A DNA stretch of 64,000 nt. It comes from Luteolibacter flavescens. Lineage in GTDB: Bacteria; Verrucomicrobiota; Verrucomicrobiia; Verrucomicrobiales; Akkermansiaceae. The stretch is taken from contig NZ_JAPDDS010000007.1 in assembly GCF_025950085.1 (NCBI RefSeq), positions 62,001-126,000 of the forward strand, given 5' to 3'. The notes beneath the pieces were generated by a model. It made no database searches. It was given only the letters and a program-made list of their open reading frames with translations, and was not told the DNA's origin. A program made the translations under genes and the position numbers. Within the stretch, counting starts at the first letter, position 1; the number at the start of each line of letters is the position of its first letter. Positions 41,601-52,450 of this stretch are shown here, piece after piece.

Positions 41601-43067
41601 TCACGCCAGATAGCGCAGCCGCAGGTGCTCCAGATGCGCCTCCGGCGAGGGTGCCTTGCCCGTGGCCTGACTGATGATTTCCGCCGGAGTGAGGACGGCC
41701 CCCTTTGCGTGGACCTTGTCGCGCAGCCACGTCAGCAGCGGGGCATACTCGGCTTTCGCGATCGCGGAGGAAATCGTGGCGTCCGCATTCGCGGCGGCGA
41801 AGAGCTGGGCGGCATTCAGGTTTCCGAGCGTGTAGGTCGGGAAGTACCCGAGGCCTCCCATGGACCAGTGGATGTCCTGCAGGCAGCCATGGGCATCGTC
41901 CGGCGGCGTCATGCCAAAGAGATCACGGAAGCTCTCGTTCCAAGCGGCGGGCACGTCCTTCACCGAGAGTTCGCCCGAGACCAGTCGGCGCTCCAGACCG
42001 AAGCGCAGCAGGATATGCAGGTCGTAGGTGGCCTCATCCGCCTCGACGCGGATGTAGGAGAAGGCGGCGCGGTGGATCGCGGCGAGGAAGTCATCGAGCG
42101 ATGTCCCGGCGAGTTGCGGGAAATGCTGGGCAGCGACCGGCAGCCACTTTTCCCAGAAGGGTCGCGAGCGGCCGACGTGGTTTTCCCACAGGCGCGACTG
42201 CGACTCGTGGATGCCGAGCGACGCGGCTTCTCCGGAAGGCAGTCCGACCTCCTTCGCGGGCAGGCCCTGCTCGTAGAGTCCGTGACCGGCCTCGTGCATC
42301 ACGCCGAAGAGCGAGGAGGTGAAATCGCTCTCGTCATACCGGGTCGTCAGGCGGATGTCCCGCGGGCCGAGCGTGGTGCAGAAGGGATGCGCCGTGGTGT
42401 CGATGCGTCCGGCCTTGAAATCGAAGCCGAGCGATTCCGCGACCACCGCGTTGAATTTCTGCTGCGCCTCGATCGGGTAGATACCGCCGGGCAGCGTGGC
42501 ATTGCGGCTGTCGGAGCGGGCCACCGCGGCCGCGGCGACTTCACGAAGCTGTGGCTTCAGCGCGTCGAAAAGGGATGCGATACCGGCTGCGGTTGCACCG
42601 CGTTCGTAGGTGTCGAGCAGCGCGTCGTAGGCCTCGGCCTCGTAGCCCCAGCGGTCCGCCTTCTCGCGGGCGATGGCGAGCAGGGTTTCGAGATGCGGGG
42701 CGAAGGTCGCGAAGTCGGAGCGTTTGCGGGCATCGGCCCACGCCTGCTTGCCGAGGGAGGAAGCCTGGGCTTCGCGGGCGACGAGTTCGCCGGGGAGCTT
42801 CGTCGCGCGGTCGTAGTCGCGGCGCATCGCGGCGGTCAATGCCGGGGCGGTGCCATCGGCTTCCGCGGCGGCGAGGGCGTCACCCCATGCGGAAGACGTG
42901 CCGAGTTCGTGGGCGCGCTCGGAGAGCCAGGCAATCTGGTCGGCGCGCCATTCGTGGCCATCGTCCGGCAGATAGGTTTCCTGATCCCACCCGATGGTGG
43001 CGGCGGAAGTGGCGACGACGGCCTTTTCACGGGCCAATGAACGAAGACGGTCGAGGGCAGTGCTCAC
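41601..43067 (-). CDS. M32 family metallo-carboxypeptidase (Taq type)
   Basis: 488 residues from the GTG at 43067; a TTG at 43130 in frame would overlap the upstream stop. M32 enzymes are zinc carboxypeptidases of ~500 residues. The HExxH metal motif is MHEAGHGLYEQG (H-E-A-G-H), followed by the downstream Glu ligand region GIHESQSRLWENHVGRS. FCTTLGPRDIRLTTRYDESD is the conserved HPF/DxRxTTRY family segment, and SYIRVEADEATYDLHILLRF, the I-R-x-x-A-D-E/D-x-x-Y motif, is intact. It removes C-terminal residues from peptides in the cytosol. No partners nearby. Confidence 0.95.
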   Translation of the reverse strand: MSTALDRLRSLAREKAVVATSAATIGWDQETYLPDDGHEWRADQIAWLSERAHELGTSSAWGDALAAAEADGTAPALTAAMRRDYDRATKLPGELVAREAQASSLGKQAWADARKRSDFATFAPHLETLLAIAREKADRWGYEAEAYDALLDTYERGATAAGIASLFDALKPQLREVAAAAVARSDSRNATLPGGIYPIEAQQKFNAVVAESLGFDFKAGRIDTTAHPFCTTLGPRDIRLTTRYDESDFTSSLFGVMHEAGHGLYEQGLPAKEVGLPSGEAASLGIHESQSRLWENHVGRSRPFWEKWLPVAAQHFPQLAGTSLDDFLAAIHRAAFSYIRVEADEATYDLHILLRFGLERRLVSGELSVKDVPAAWNESFRDLFGMTPPDDAHGCLQDIHWSMGGLGYFPTYTLGNLNAAQLFAAANADATISSAIAKAEYAPLLTWLRDKVHAKGAVLTPAEIISQATGKAPSPEAHLEHLRLRYLA

Positions 43068-43119
43068 GTCCGCGAGCTTGGCGCGCGGGCTTGCACGACG
43101 CAAGGCCGGGCCCGCGCGC

Positions 43120-44133
43120 TCACAGGCCAAAGCGGGCCTTCACCGCCTCGCGCTTTAGCCGCAGCTCCCGCCATTCATTGACCAGCCGGCTCGCCTCGAT
43201 GACGCCGCAGCCCGCCGGGAGGATGACCTCGCGATCTTGCCACCATAGCCCGCGGATGGCCACGATGGCATGGAAATCACCGTCCACGATCGCTCCAAAG
43301 GGCGCACCGAAATCTTCCGGCGTCCCGAGCCTGCGACGCCAGCCGATGAGCTGCCTCAGCGTCTCCGGTGTGCGGGGCAGGGGGCCAAGAGCGGGCGTCG
43401 GGTGAAGCCGGCGAAGCAATTGCGCAGGGCTTTCCTCTCCCGTGAGATCGACCTCGATGGGCGTGTGGAAGTGGACGATGGAGCCGAGCTGCAGGATGCC
43501 GCGCGGCCCGCGCCGGACCTCGCCGATGTCGCCGAGTTTTGCCACCAGGGATTGCGCGACGTACTCGTGCTCGCGGATCTCCTTCTCATCCACGGCCAGC
43601 ACGTCGCGCTCTTCGGTGCGGGCGGTGCCTGCCAGCGCCATCGTCTTCAGGACGCCGCCGGTGACGGAGAGCAGCAGCTCCGGCGATGCCCCGGCGAACC
43701 CGGAGACGCCATCCGAGAATCCATAGCCTAACAGCGGACCGGAACTCCCTGCCGCGGTCGCCAGCAAGCGATGCCCGGGAGCCTCTTCGAGCGTCCCACG
43801 CTCGACCACCACCGGCACCGTCTTTTCGAAAGTCCCGCCGCGGATGGCAGCGCTGATCTCCTGGAAGACGAGGGAAAAGTCCGAGGCCTCCGGCGCTTCC
43901 CAGGTGCAGGCCGGAGATCCTCCGGCCATGCCGATGAGCGAGGCGACCTCGCCGTGGCTGGCGATTTCCCAGCGATCCGGCACAAGCCATGGCTCGGCAG
44001 CTCCGAGGCCGAAGTCATTCCGGTAAAAGGCCACGCCCTCTTGCGGTGGCTTTGCGGACGGGGTGAATGGACCACGGCCGACAAGCGACCGACCGTCGGG
44101 CAGGTCGAGAAAGGCGATGCTGTCCGTGATCAC
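43120..44133 (-). CDS. Chorismate-utilising enzyme, isochorismate synthase-like
   Basis: 337 residues, GTG start at 44133. Chorismate-binding (MST family) fold: GYGFSDGVSGFAGASPELLL is the family F-x-x-x-S-P-E (here AGASPELLL), ALAGTARTEER matches the G-T-x-x-R core, EIREHEYVAQSLV the E-H-x-x-V helix, and LGSIVHFHTPIEV plus HPTPALGPLP, HPTPA-x-x-G, the C-terminal signature. Isochorismate synthase (MenF/EntC-like) is the most likely function; salicylate synthase or para-aminobenzoate synthase relatives are possible. No menaquinone or siderophore genes are adjacent. The N-terminal ~100 residues are poorly conserved. Confidence 0.88.
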   Translation of the reverse strand: MITDSIAFLDLPDGRSLVGRGPFTPSAKPPQEGVAFYRNDFGLGAAEPWLVPDRWEIASHGEVASLIGMAGGSPACTWEAPEASDFSLVFQEISAAIRGGTFEKTVPVVVERGTLEEAPGHRLLATAAGSSGPLLGYGFSDGVSGFAGASPELLLSVTGGVLKTMALAGTARTEERDVLAVDEKEIREHEYVAQSLVAKLGDIGEVRRGPRGILQLGSIVHFHTPIEVDLTGEESPAQLLRRLHPTPALGPLPRTPETLRQLIGWRRRLGTPEDFGAPFGAIVDGDFHAIVAIRGLWWQDREVILPAGCGVIEASRLVNEWRELRLKREAVKARFGL

Positions 44134-44216
44134 CGTGCCAGGCCTCCTTCGCTCGATCTCATGGGTTCACCGGATGCCGTAGCCATGCGCCATCCAAGGA
44201 GACCGGGAGGGTGCCG

Positions 44217-45332
44217 TCAATTGTCAGGCTGCCGGGACCACGATTGCAGGCGTGCTTCAAGCGCCGAGATGTCCTTCGCCAGAGGCGCGAATGCAGGATC
44301 GCTCTTCCAGATGTTCACCTTCTCGAGTGCCGCCCGGTCGTCGGCCTGCACCTGCTCTTTTGCAAACGGGGAAGGGGGATTTCCATAGAGACGGTAGCCG
44401 GTCGTCGCGCTGCGCAGCGGGAAGAGCGTGAGGAATTGCTGCTTCTCCGCATCGGGGATGGCAGGATTTCTCAGGTAGGCCTCCACGTGCTCCGCCTGCG
44501 TCGCGTCGGAGACATTGGCGCGCGCCATCAGGCTGGCGCGCAGGTCCGGTTGCCCGGCGAAAAGCGTGTCGTCCGAGGTGATCAGGCCGGACATCAGGGC
44601 GGGTGCCTCGGCAGTCGTCTCATGGAGCGCAAGCGCGCCGGCTTCACCCGGCTGCGACGACTGATCCACCCAACGGGCGAGGGTTTCGGCGATCTCCGGC
44701 GATGAGACGAAGCGGGAAAGGTCGAGCGCTTCGGCCAGCCCTGCGGAATCCTGCCATGCAGGCGTGCCCAGCATCTTTGAAAAATAGCCCGCCAGTTCTT
44801 CGTCGGACGCCCGCCATGTTTTCCCATGCGTGAGCGGCTTCAGCGCGACGGCGAATTCCTCCGCGGAGCCGGTGGTGCCCAGCACTTCACGCGCGATCTC
44901 CATCGCGAGATCGGGATCGGTGACCGAAAGGACATCAAGGAGGAAGACCCGCAAGGTGGGCCAGCCGACGAGTGCCCGACCGGGACCGGTCTCAAAAGGG
45001 ATGCCCGTCTCGGCATCCACACCGCTCCGCAAAAGTTGGCCAATGGTCTGCGCGACTACGTCCGGCTCTTCCTCAAGCCAGGCGTTCTTGGTGGCGCGCA
45101 GCAGCTTCGCCAGTGCTTCCGGATCGGCCCCGTTTTCACACTGGGCGAGGCATTCACGCCAGTCCGCCACGAGCGCCTTATGGCCTGGCTCCGCCCGCTT
45201 CGTAGCTGTCGCAGGAGCCTTCGGGGGTGTCCCGACCGAGGCCGTGTCAGCCGGGGCAGGGGATCGCGACATCCAGCCGACGATCCCGCCCAGTGCGACG
45301 AAAACCAGCAGTATGGCTTTGCGGCCAGCCAT
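44217..45332 (-). CDS. Membrane-anchored helical protein downstream of the protease
   Basis: 371 residues with an N-terminal TM anchor (AILLVFVALGGIVGWMS) followed by an Ala/Pro/Thr linker and a mostly helical domain. Helix-rich segments such as EALAKLLRATKNAWLEEEPD and AEALDLSRFVSSPEIAETLA suggest an alpha-solenoid. I recognise no family. Its ATG lies 2 bp after the stop of the secreted protease, so the two are translationally coupled and may work together in the envelope (an anchor, chaperone or inhibitor of the protease is possible). Function unknown. Confidence 0.78.
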   Translation of the reverse strand: MAGRKAILLVFVALGGIVGWMSRSPAPADTASVGTPPKAPATATKRAEPGHKALVADWRECLAQCENGADPEALAKLLRATKNAWLEEEPDVVAQTIGQLLRSGVDAETGIPFETGPGRALVGWPTLRVFLLDVLSVTDPDLAMEIAREVLGTTGSAEEFAVALKPLTHGKTWRASDEELAGYFSKMLGTPAWQDSAGLAEALDLSRFVSSPEIAETLARWVDQSSQPGEAGALALHETTAEAPALMSGLITSDDTLFAGQPDLRASLMARANVSDATQAEHVEAYLRNPAIPDAEKQQFLTLFPLRSATTGYRLYGNPPSPFAKEQVQADDRAALEKVNIWKSDPAFAPLAKDISALEARLQSWSRQPDN

Positions 45333-45334
45333 GC

Positions 45335-46540
45335 TCAGTCGATGCCCACCTCAAGCTGGAAGCGCGTGACCACGGCGATGTCCCCGGTCAGGCGGTCTTG
45401 CACCTGGAGAAACCACTTGGCAGGGATGCCCTCGGCGGAAGCAGTGCCGCGGAATGCCGCGCTGAGATCCATGTCATTGATGACGAGATCGTGGCCCCCT
45501 GCGCCCTCGCTGTCATGAAGCGTGGCCGACGTTCCATTCGGGCCGACGAGCTGCACGACCAGATCGCCGATGTGGTCGGTGGTGATGGTCAGGTTCAGCT
45601 TCACCTTGCTGATGGCGGAGCCCGCCGGGAAGGAGCCGACATTGAGCGGGACGCGGGTCCACTTCTGGCGACCGTCGGGAATGGTCTTCGGCTTGGAGAG
45701 GATCGCGATGCGGCTGGTCGTGCCGATCTTGGACGGCGGCTTCAGCTCACCGAGCGTGGTGGCGAGCACCGGGTCGGCAGCTTTCAAAAGCGTCTTCATC
45801 TGGGACGAGAAGCCATAGATGCCATTCTCGGAAGGACGCCCGGACACGAGCACCCCGCCTACCTTCCAGCCGCTGTCCGCGTCGCGCACCCACACGGGGC
45901 CACCGCTGTTGCCGGGGCCGGTCGAGATGTGCGTGGCGGTGAGATAGTTCCCGTGGGCCTTGTAGCGCGTGGTCTCCTCCAGCGTGGAGTGCAGGAGGTA
46001 ATTGCCCGGAGCCTCGGTGTAGTCGATCAGCGCCGGATAGCCGGTGATCATGGAGGAGATGCCGGAGCGCAGGTTCGCGGTGCCCTTGAAGTCGAGGAGC
46101 GCGGGCTGTTCCGCAGTGAAGGGGGTGAAGGCCCAGGCGAGGGCGACGTCCTGCTTGAAGGCATTCACCGAGTCTCCGCCCGATGCCGCCGCTTGCTTCG
46201 AGTAGGCCGCCCAGCGGAAATAGCCGCGGGAGGTGATGGTGCCTGTCTGCGGCTCGCTGAGGGAATTCACTCCGCCGGCCCAGATCGGCGGGCTGGCCCA
46301 CTTGCCCTCGTCGCTGTAGAGCACGTGAGCCGCGGTGATGAAAAGATTCGGGTGCTCGGCGACGAAGCCGCTGCCGCGGAGGGCTCCGGCGAGAACCACG
46401 CCATTCTGCGAATACGGGCGCTGGGTCAGGAGGGCCTCGTCGATGGGGATGGACGAGTTCGTCTTCGGTGGGAGCACGTCACCGGCAAGGGCGGGGGATG
46501 CCAAGCAAGCGGCGACAAGCGGGGAGGCAAAATTCTTCAT
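45335..46540 (-). CDS. Secreted trypsin-like protease with P-domain
   Basis: 401 residues from the ATG at 46540. A signal peptide (FASPLVAACLASPALAG) is followed by an S1-type protease domain: LFITAAHVLYSD contains the catalytic His in AAH, FKQDVALAW the catalytic Asp, and ISTGPGNSGGPVWVRD the nucleophile Ser in GNSGGP. Residues ~270-401 form a proprotein-convertase P-domain (VPLNVGSFPAGSAISKVKLN, then TDHIGDLVVQLVGPNGT and LVINDMDLS). The P-domain is usual on subtilases and less so on trypsin-like proteases. Secreted, probably needing calcium. Followed after 2 bp by the coupled helical protein gene. Confidence 0.88.
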   Translation of the reverse strand: MKNFASPLVAACLASPALAGDVLPPKTNSSIPIDEALLTQRPYSQNGVVLAGALRGSGFVAEHPNLFITAAHVLYSDEGKWASPPIWAGGVNSLSEPQTGTITSRGYFRWAAYSKQAAASGGDSVNAFKQDVALAWAFTPFTAEQPALLDFKGTANLRSGISSMITGYPALIDYTEAPGNYLLHSTLEETTRYKAHGNYLTATHISTGPGNSGGPVWVRDADSGWKVGGVLVSGRPSENGIYGFSSQMKTLLKAADPVLATTLGELKPPSKIGTTSRIAILSKPKTIPDGRQKWTRVPLNVGSFPAGSAISKVKLNLTITTDHIGDLVVQLVGPNGTSATLHDSEGAGGHDLVINDMDLSAAFRGTASAEGIPAKWFLQVQDRLTGDIAVVTRFQLEVGID

Positions 46541-46671
46541 GTGTTGATGGGTGACAGAACCAAACAGCACGCATCCCTTAATTTTTTAGAAAAATCTTGT
46601 CAAGGTGGGGTTCCGGGCGGCTCAGCCGGGTCGGGGCGCATGATTGTGCGCGATCGTCCCGTCCGCCTTGT

Positions 46672-47094
46672 TCAACGTGCGAGCGGCTTCCGGTCTCGGA
46701 GTTCGCTAAGATCCCCGGCCAGGGCGGTCGATAGCTGCTCCAACTCCTCCGCCCGCGCTGCCATCCGTGCGGCGGCCATCGCGTGCATGCAGAAGCCGAT
46801 GGAGAAAAGCAGGAGTCCGCACGGAATGATTGCGGCCAGGATCGTGGCGACGAGTTCCACATCCCAGCGAGGGAACATCGAGGACGGCCCGGTCATGGCC
46901 GTGAAAAGTCCCCAGATCCCGAAGCCTAACAAAATCGGGCCGATGGAGAAGAGAACCATGCCAACAAACATGAGCCACCACGTCAGGCCGCGGCGCACCT
47001 TCCGCAGGCTGAAGAGACCGATCCATAGGCCGGACACGATTGCCAGGAACACGACGAGCGCGGCGATGCCGATCGAGGCCGGAGTGGGATTCAT
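46672..47094 (-). CDS. Four-TM hypothetical membrane protein A
   Basis: 140 residues with hydrophobic segments at ~7-27, ~38-66, and ~84-106 (ATILAAIIPCGLLLFSIGFC) and a charged C-terminal helix (AARAEELEQLSTALAGDLSE). It is clearly paralogous to the gene at 47152-47547: both have a G-x-L-R-x-x-R turn, a W-x-L-M segment, an F-x-I-G-F-x-MHA block and an A-A-E-L-E-Q-L end. I recognise no family. The coiled end could mediate oligomerisation. Confidence 0.75.
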   Translation of the reverse strand: MNPTPASIGIAALVVFLAIVSGLWIGLFSLRKVRRGLTWWLMFVGMVLFSIGPILLGFGIWGLFTAMTGPSSMFPRWDVELVATILAAIIPCGLLLFSIGFCMHAMAAARMAARAEELEQLSTALAGDLSELRDRKPLAR

Positions 47095-47151
47095 GACTTA
47101 TCTATCAAGAGTCGCATCCGCCTGTGTCGTCAACCTTGCATCAGGTCGCGA

Positions 47152-47547
47152 TCAGGGTGTTCCCCGCTCCGCCTTGAGCCTGTCGATCTCCTGGGCCATG
47201 GCGGCGGCCAGTTGCTCGAGTTCCGCCGCGCGATCATTGCCGCGGGAGATGCGAAGGGCATGCATCGCGAATCCCACGAAGAACAGCATCGATCCGAGGA
47301 TGCCCACCATGGCGGGCAGAAAGATGAACCACTCGCCGAGGTTCGGTATCCTGACGGAGAGTCCCGACAGGATCAGCCTCAGGATGGGAAGGAGGGGAGT
47401 CAGTGAACCGATGATCGTGCCTGTCAGCATCAGGATCCACGACGCGCCTTCCCTCTTGCGGCGGAGATTCAGGACTCCGATCCACTGGGCGATCAGGATC
47501 GGCAGATTGAAGAGGGTGAATAAAAGGGCAATCGGGGTAAGACCCAT
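47152..47547 (-). CDS. Four-TM hypothetical membrane protein B, paralogue of A
   Basis: 131 residues from the ATG at 47547 (a GTG at 47577 would add ten). Helices at ~1-24 (LTPIALLFTLFNLPILIAQW), ~36-58, ~75-97 (IFLPAMVGILGSMLFFVGFA) and an A/E-rich C-terminal helix (NDRAAELEQLAAAMAQEIDR). The MHAxRxxR...RAAELEQL ending matches protein A 58 bp downstream, which points to a tandem duplication. It is on the same strand as rbfA, 107 bp beyond it. Function unknown. Confidence 0.75.
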   Translation of the reverse strand: MGLTPIALLFTLFNLPILIAQWIGVLNLRRKREGASWILMLTGTIIGSLTPLLPILRLILSGLSVRIPNLGEWFIFLPAMVGILGSMLFFVGFAMHALRISRGNDRAAELEQLAAAMAQEIDRLKAERGTP

Positions 47548-47653
47548 GAAGGAATTCAATCCCTCACTGACCCTCACGTCAACTGCATGACAAGGATGGC
47601 AAGCGCCCGAGACATGTCTCGCGCGTCAAGTGACGGGCCGCGAGACGGCGCGC

Positions 47654-48016
47654 TCAGTTTTCCTCGTCGCTGTCCTTTGCCGTCGGCAGCTTCGCGACCT
47701 CGTCGAGGAGGTTTACGATCTCCACGCCGCGCTCCGCGGAGGCGTCATGGCGGAAGGTGATCACGGGCATGGACTTCAGGACCACGCGCTTCGAGATCTT
47801 CTTCTGGATGGAGCCGTGGTCGCGGTTGAGCTTTTCGAGCACGCTGTCCACCCGGCCGCCGAGCACGCCGACCCAGACCTTGGCTTCCTTGATGTCCTGG
47901 GTCGTCTCCACCGCATTCACGGTGACCAGCGCGCCATTCCACTCGTAGTCCTTCTGGACCACGGTGCCGATCTCGCGCTTCAGCAGTTCATTGACCCGGT
48001 CGATGCGGTGACTCAT
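47654..48016 (-). CDS. rbfA: Ribosome-binding factor A
   Basis: 120 residues from the ATG at 48016 (MSHRIDRVNELLKREIGTVV). RbfA helps late maturation of the 30S 5' end of 16S rRNA. The KH-type fold is visible: LLKREIGTVVQKD, VTVNAVETTQDIKEAKVWVG and the F-R-H-D segment MPVITFRHDASAERG. The C-terminus is acidic. It is the last gene of the nusA/infB/rbfA order, separated from infB by 114 bp that contain an inverted repeat. Confidence 0.95.
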   Translation of the reverse strand: MSHRIDRVNELLKREIGTVVQKDYEWNGALVTVNAVETTQDIKEAKVWVGVLGGRVDSVLEKLNRDHGSIQKKISKRVVLKSMPVITFRHDASAERGVEIVNLLDEVAKLPTAKDSDEEN

Positions 48017-48019
48017 GGG

Positions 48020-48113
48020 AGACTCAAGACTTGGAGACGCAAGACACAAGAGAAGAAATGAAAGGGCAGGGAGCCGGGGCGACCGGAGGACTCAAGTCTT
48101 GCGTCTTGAGTCT
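48020..48113. repeat. Nested inverted repeat between infB and rbfA
   Basis: AGACTCAAGAC (48020-48030) is repeated as its reverse complement GTCTTGAGTCT at 48103-48113, and GACGCAAGAC (48036-48045) as GTCTTGCGTC at 48096-48105. The right-hand copy also forms its own hairpin, GACTCAAG (48089-48096) with CTTGAGTC (48105-48112). A 5-base TTGGA insertion separates the two modules on the left. It may be a dispersed intergenic palindrome or an mRNA processing site. Confidence 0.7.
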
Positions 48114-48130
48114 TCCAGTCTTCTGTCTCG

Positions 48131-50293
<2,163 letters not shown>

Positions 50294-50359
50294 CAGGCGG
50301 GTATGTCGTCGTTTCGGAGCACCTCGCTCCGGGAGAAATCAGTCGTGTCCGTAGGCCGT

Positions 50360-51625
50360 TCAGGCCGACGTGGAGTGCTCCTTGGCACGGTCCAGGATGT
50401 CCTGGGCGCGTTCCTCGGAGATCTCGAGATTTGCTGCGATGTAGTCCACCGGCATCTCCGCGACGATGTCGGCGGACATGCCGCCGGCGCGGAAGAGCTT
50501 GGCGGCGAGGTCGTCGTCGAGGCCGAGTTGCTCGGCCATCGAGTGAGCGGCACCGGCGATCTTCTTTTCGAATTGCTCCAGCTTGCTCTCGTCCTTGCGG
50601 ACCTGCACGTCCCAGCCCATGAGGCGGGAGGAGAGGCGGGCATTCTGGCCGCGGCGGCCGATCGCCTTGCTGAGGTCTTCCTCTTCCACCGTGACGTGGA
50701 CGACGCGGTTTTCCTTGTCCACGGTGATGGTGCGGAGAACGGCGGGCTTGAGGGCCTCGCGGACGAATTCCTCCGGATCATCGCTCCAGCGGATGATGTC
50801 CACCTTCTCGTTGTTGAGCTCGCGGACGATGTTCTTCACGCGTGCGCCACGCAGGCCGACGCAGGCACCCACGGGGTCCACCTTCTCGTCGGTGCTGAAG
50901 ACGGCCACCTTCGTGCGGTAGCCGGCCTCGCGGGCGATGCCGCGGATTTCCACGGTGCGGTCGGAGATCTCGTTCACCTCGGCTTCAAAGAGGCGGCGGA
51001 CGAAATTCGGATGGCTGCGGGAGAGGATGATCTCCGGGCCGCGGCCTTCGTTTTCCACGGCCACGACGTAGGCGCGGATGCGGTCGCCGATGTTGTATTC
51101 CTCGGTCTGCACGCGCTCGCGGGACGGCATGACGCCCTCGAACTTGCCGAGGTCCACGAGCACGTCGCTGCGGTCGAAGCGGCGGACGGTGCCGGAGACA
51201 ATGTCGCCCGCGCGGTCCTTGAACTCCTCGTAAATCATCTCCTTCTCCGCCTGGCGGAGGCGCTGCATCATCGTCTGCTTCGCGGTCTGCACGGCGATGC
51301 GGCCGAAGTCCTTCGGCGTGACGTTGAACTCAAGCAGGTCACCCGGCTGGGCGTCCGGCTTCTTCTTCAGCGCGGTGCCCATCGGGACCTCATTGAACTT
51401 GTCCTGGTAGTCCTCGTCGGCGACGGCCGTCAGCACGGCGAAGATGCGGGTCTCGCCCTTCTTGGTATTCACGTCGGCGCGCAAGGTCTCGATGGCATCG
51501 GCCCCGGGGACCATCTTGCGGTAGGCGGAAATGAAGGCGTACTCGAGTGCTGCAACGACCTTGTCGCGGTCGATGCCTTTTTCTTTCTCGTAGTAGTCGA
51601 TGAGGGCGACGATGTCGTTGGTCAT
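50360..51625 (-). CDS. nusA: Transcription factor NusA
   Basis: 421 residues from the ATG at 51625 (MTNDIVALIDYYEKEKGIDR). N-terminal RNA-polymerase-binding domain (~1-130), S1 domain (GDIVSGTVRRFDRSDVLVDL, ~145-210), KH1 (PVGACVGLRGARVKNIVREL) and KH2 (KAIGRRGQNARLSSRLMGWD) follow, with a short C-terminal acidic/helical part. Regulates pausing and termination and binds nascent RNA. It heads nusA/infB/rbfA; the usual rimP upstream gene is not here, and the next upstream gene is an unrelated DUF1080-like protein. Confidence 0.96.
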   Translation of the reverse strand: MTNDIVALIDYYEKEKGIDRDKVVAALEYAFISAYRKMVPGADAIETLRADVNTKKGETRIFAVLTAVADEDYQDKFNEVPMGTALKKKPDAQPGDLLEFNVTPKDFGRIAVQTAKQTMMQRLRQAEKEMIYEEFKDRAGDIVSGTVRRFDRSDVLVDLGKFEGVMPSRERVQTEEYNIGDRIRAYVVAVENEGRGPEIILSRSHPNFVRRLFEAEVNEISDRTVEIRGIAREAGYRTKVAVFSTDEKVDPVGACVGLRGARVKNIVRELNNEKVDIIRWSDDPEEFVREALKPAVLRTITVDKENRVVHVTVEEEDLSKAIGRRGQNARLSSRLMGWDVQVRKDESKLEQFEKKIAGAAHSMAEQLGLDDDLAAKLFRAGGMSADIVAEMPVDYIAANLEISEERAQDILDRAKEHSTSA

Positions 51626-51773
51626 GGCGGGCAGTGCGGCGCGTTTGCGCTCCGTATGTCCTAGAGACGCGAAAGAGCGGGCTTTTGACCCGCTCCGTCC
51701 GCGTCGGAAGTTTGATCTGCGGCGGGGATACGGCGGAACGGCTTGACTTGCAAGCCGAATCTCCCCGCTCCCG

Positions 51774-52409
51774 TCACGGCTGAAGAGGCCTCCAGCGTGG
51801 TGCCCGGAACTCTCCGGTGGTCTGCCAAGTGGCGAGCCCGAATGGCGCGCATTGATCGATCGGCCCGGGCCGCAGCGAGAGCTTCCGGCCGGGGGGCGCA
51901 AAGTCAATCACGCGCTCTCCATCGACCCATGTTTCGATGCGATCCGCAGTGCATTTCAGCCGCAGGCGGTACCAGCGCTCCTTCTCGAATGTCCGGTGAT
52001 GCGCCGTTTCATTTTCGGCCGCGTCCTTGTCATCGATGGACGAGAGTCCGACGAGGCTGCCGCCCCACCCCCCGACGATCCACGTGAGGCACTCGCCGCT
52101 CTCCCGGGAAGGGAAGGTGATGCCGCAGAAGAAGTCCGAGCCGTCGATCCGGCGGGCCTCCAACTCCATTTCGAAGGGCGGTGTGACCGGTGGCCCGGTC
52201 CACTTCGTGGCGCTCAGGCTCTCGCCCCACTGGAGCCGTAGCGTGCCGGGTTCCGGGGTGGAAAGCGGGCCTCCCATCACGTGCTGCCAATGGCCTTCGA
52301 GCGGTTGCCACGGGATTTCCTCCTCGTGGATCGCCTGCGCCTCCGGTGCCCGTCGGCAGGCGACGGGCAGGGAGGCCAGGGTGAGGTGGAGCCATCCGCG
52401 GCGGTTCAT
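51774..52409 (-). CDS. DUF1080/LamG-like secreted protein
   Basis: 211 residues. An N-terminal hydrophobic segment ends LPVAC, a weak lipobox since Pro precedes Val-Ala-Cys, so it could be a lipoprotein or be cleaved normally. The rest is a concanavalin/LamG-like jelly roll: PPFEMELEARRIDGSDFFCG, GGWGGSLVGLSSIDD, ERWYRLRLKCTADRIETWVD and DGERVIDFAPPG. DUF1080 domains are often carbohydrate-binding or glycosidase accessory domains in Verrucomicrobiota and Planctomycetota. It ends 148 bp upstream of nusA and lies 41 bp beyond the giant PA14 protease gene on the same strand. Confidence 0.82.
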   Translation of the reverse strand: MNRRGWLHLTLASLPVACRRAPEAQAIHEEEIPWQPLEGHWQHVMGGPLSTPEPGTLRLQWGESLSATKWTGPPVTPPFEMELEARRIDGSDFFCGITFPSRESGECLTWIVGGWGGSLVGLSSIDDKDAAENETAHHRTFEKERWYRLRLKCTADRIETWVDGERVIDFAPPGRKLSLRPGPIDQCAPFGLATWQTTGEFRAPRWRPLQP

Positions 52410-52450
52410 GACGGAATTACGTCACAAACCGCGCGGAATTGCACCCTGCA

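Noticed and set aside
45227-47590. A 787-codon open frame on the plus strand
   Set aside because: Antisense to the protease gene and the two paralogous membrane genes, whose minus-strand reading carries catalytic motifs and TM helices.
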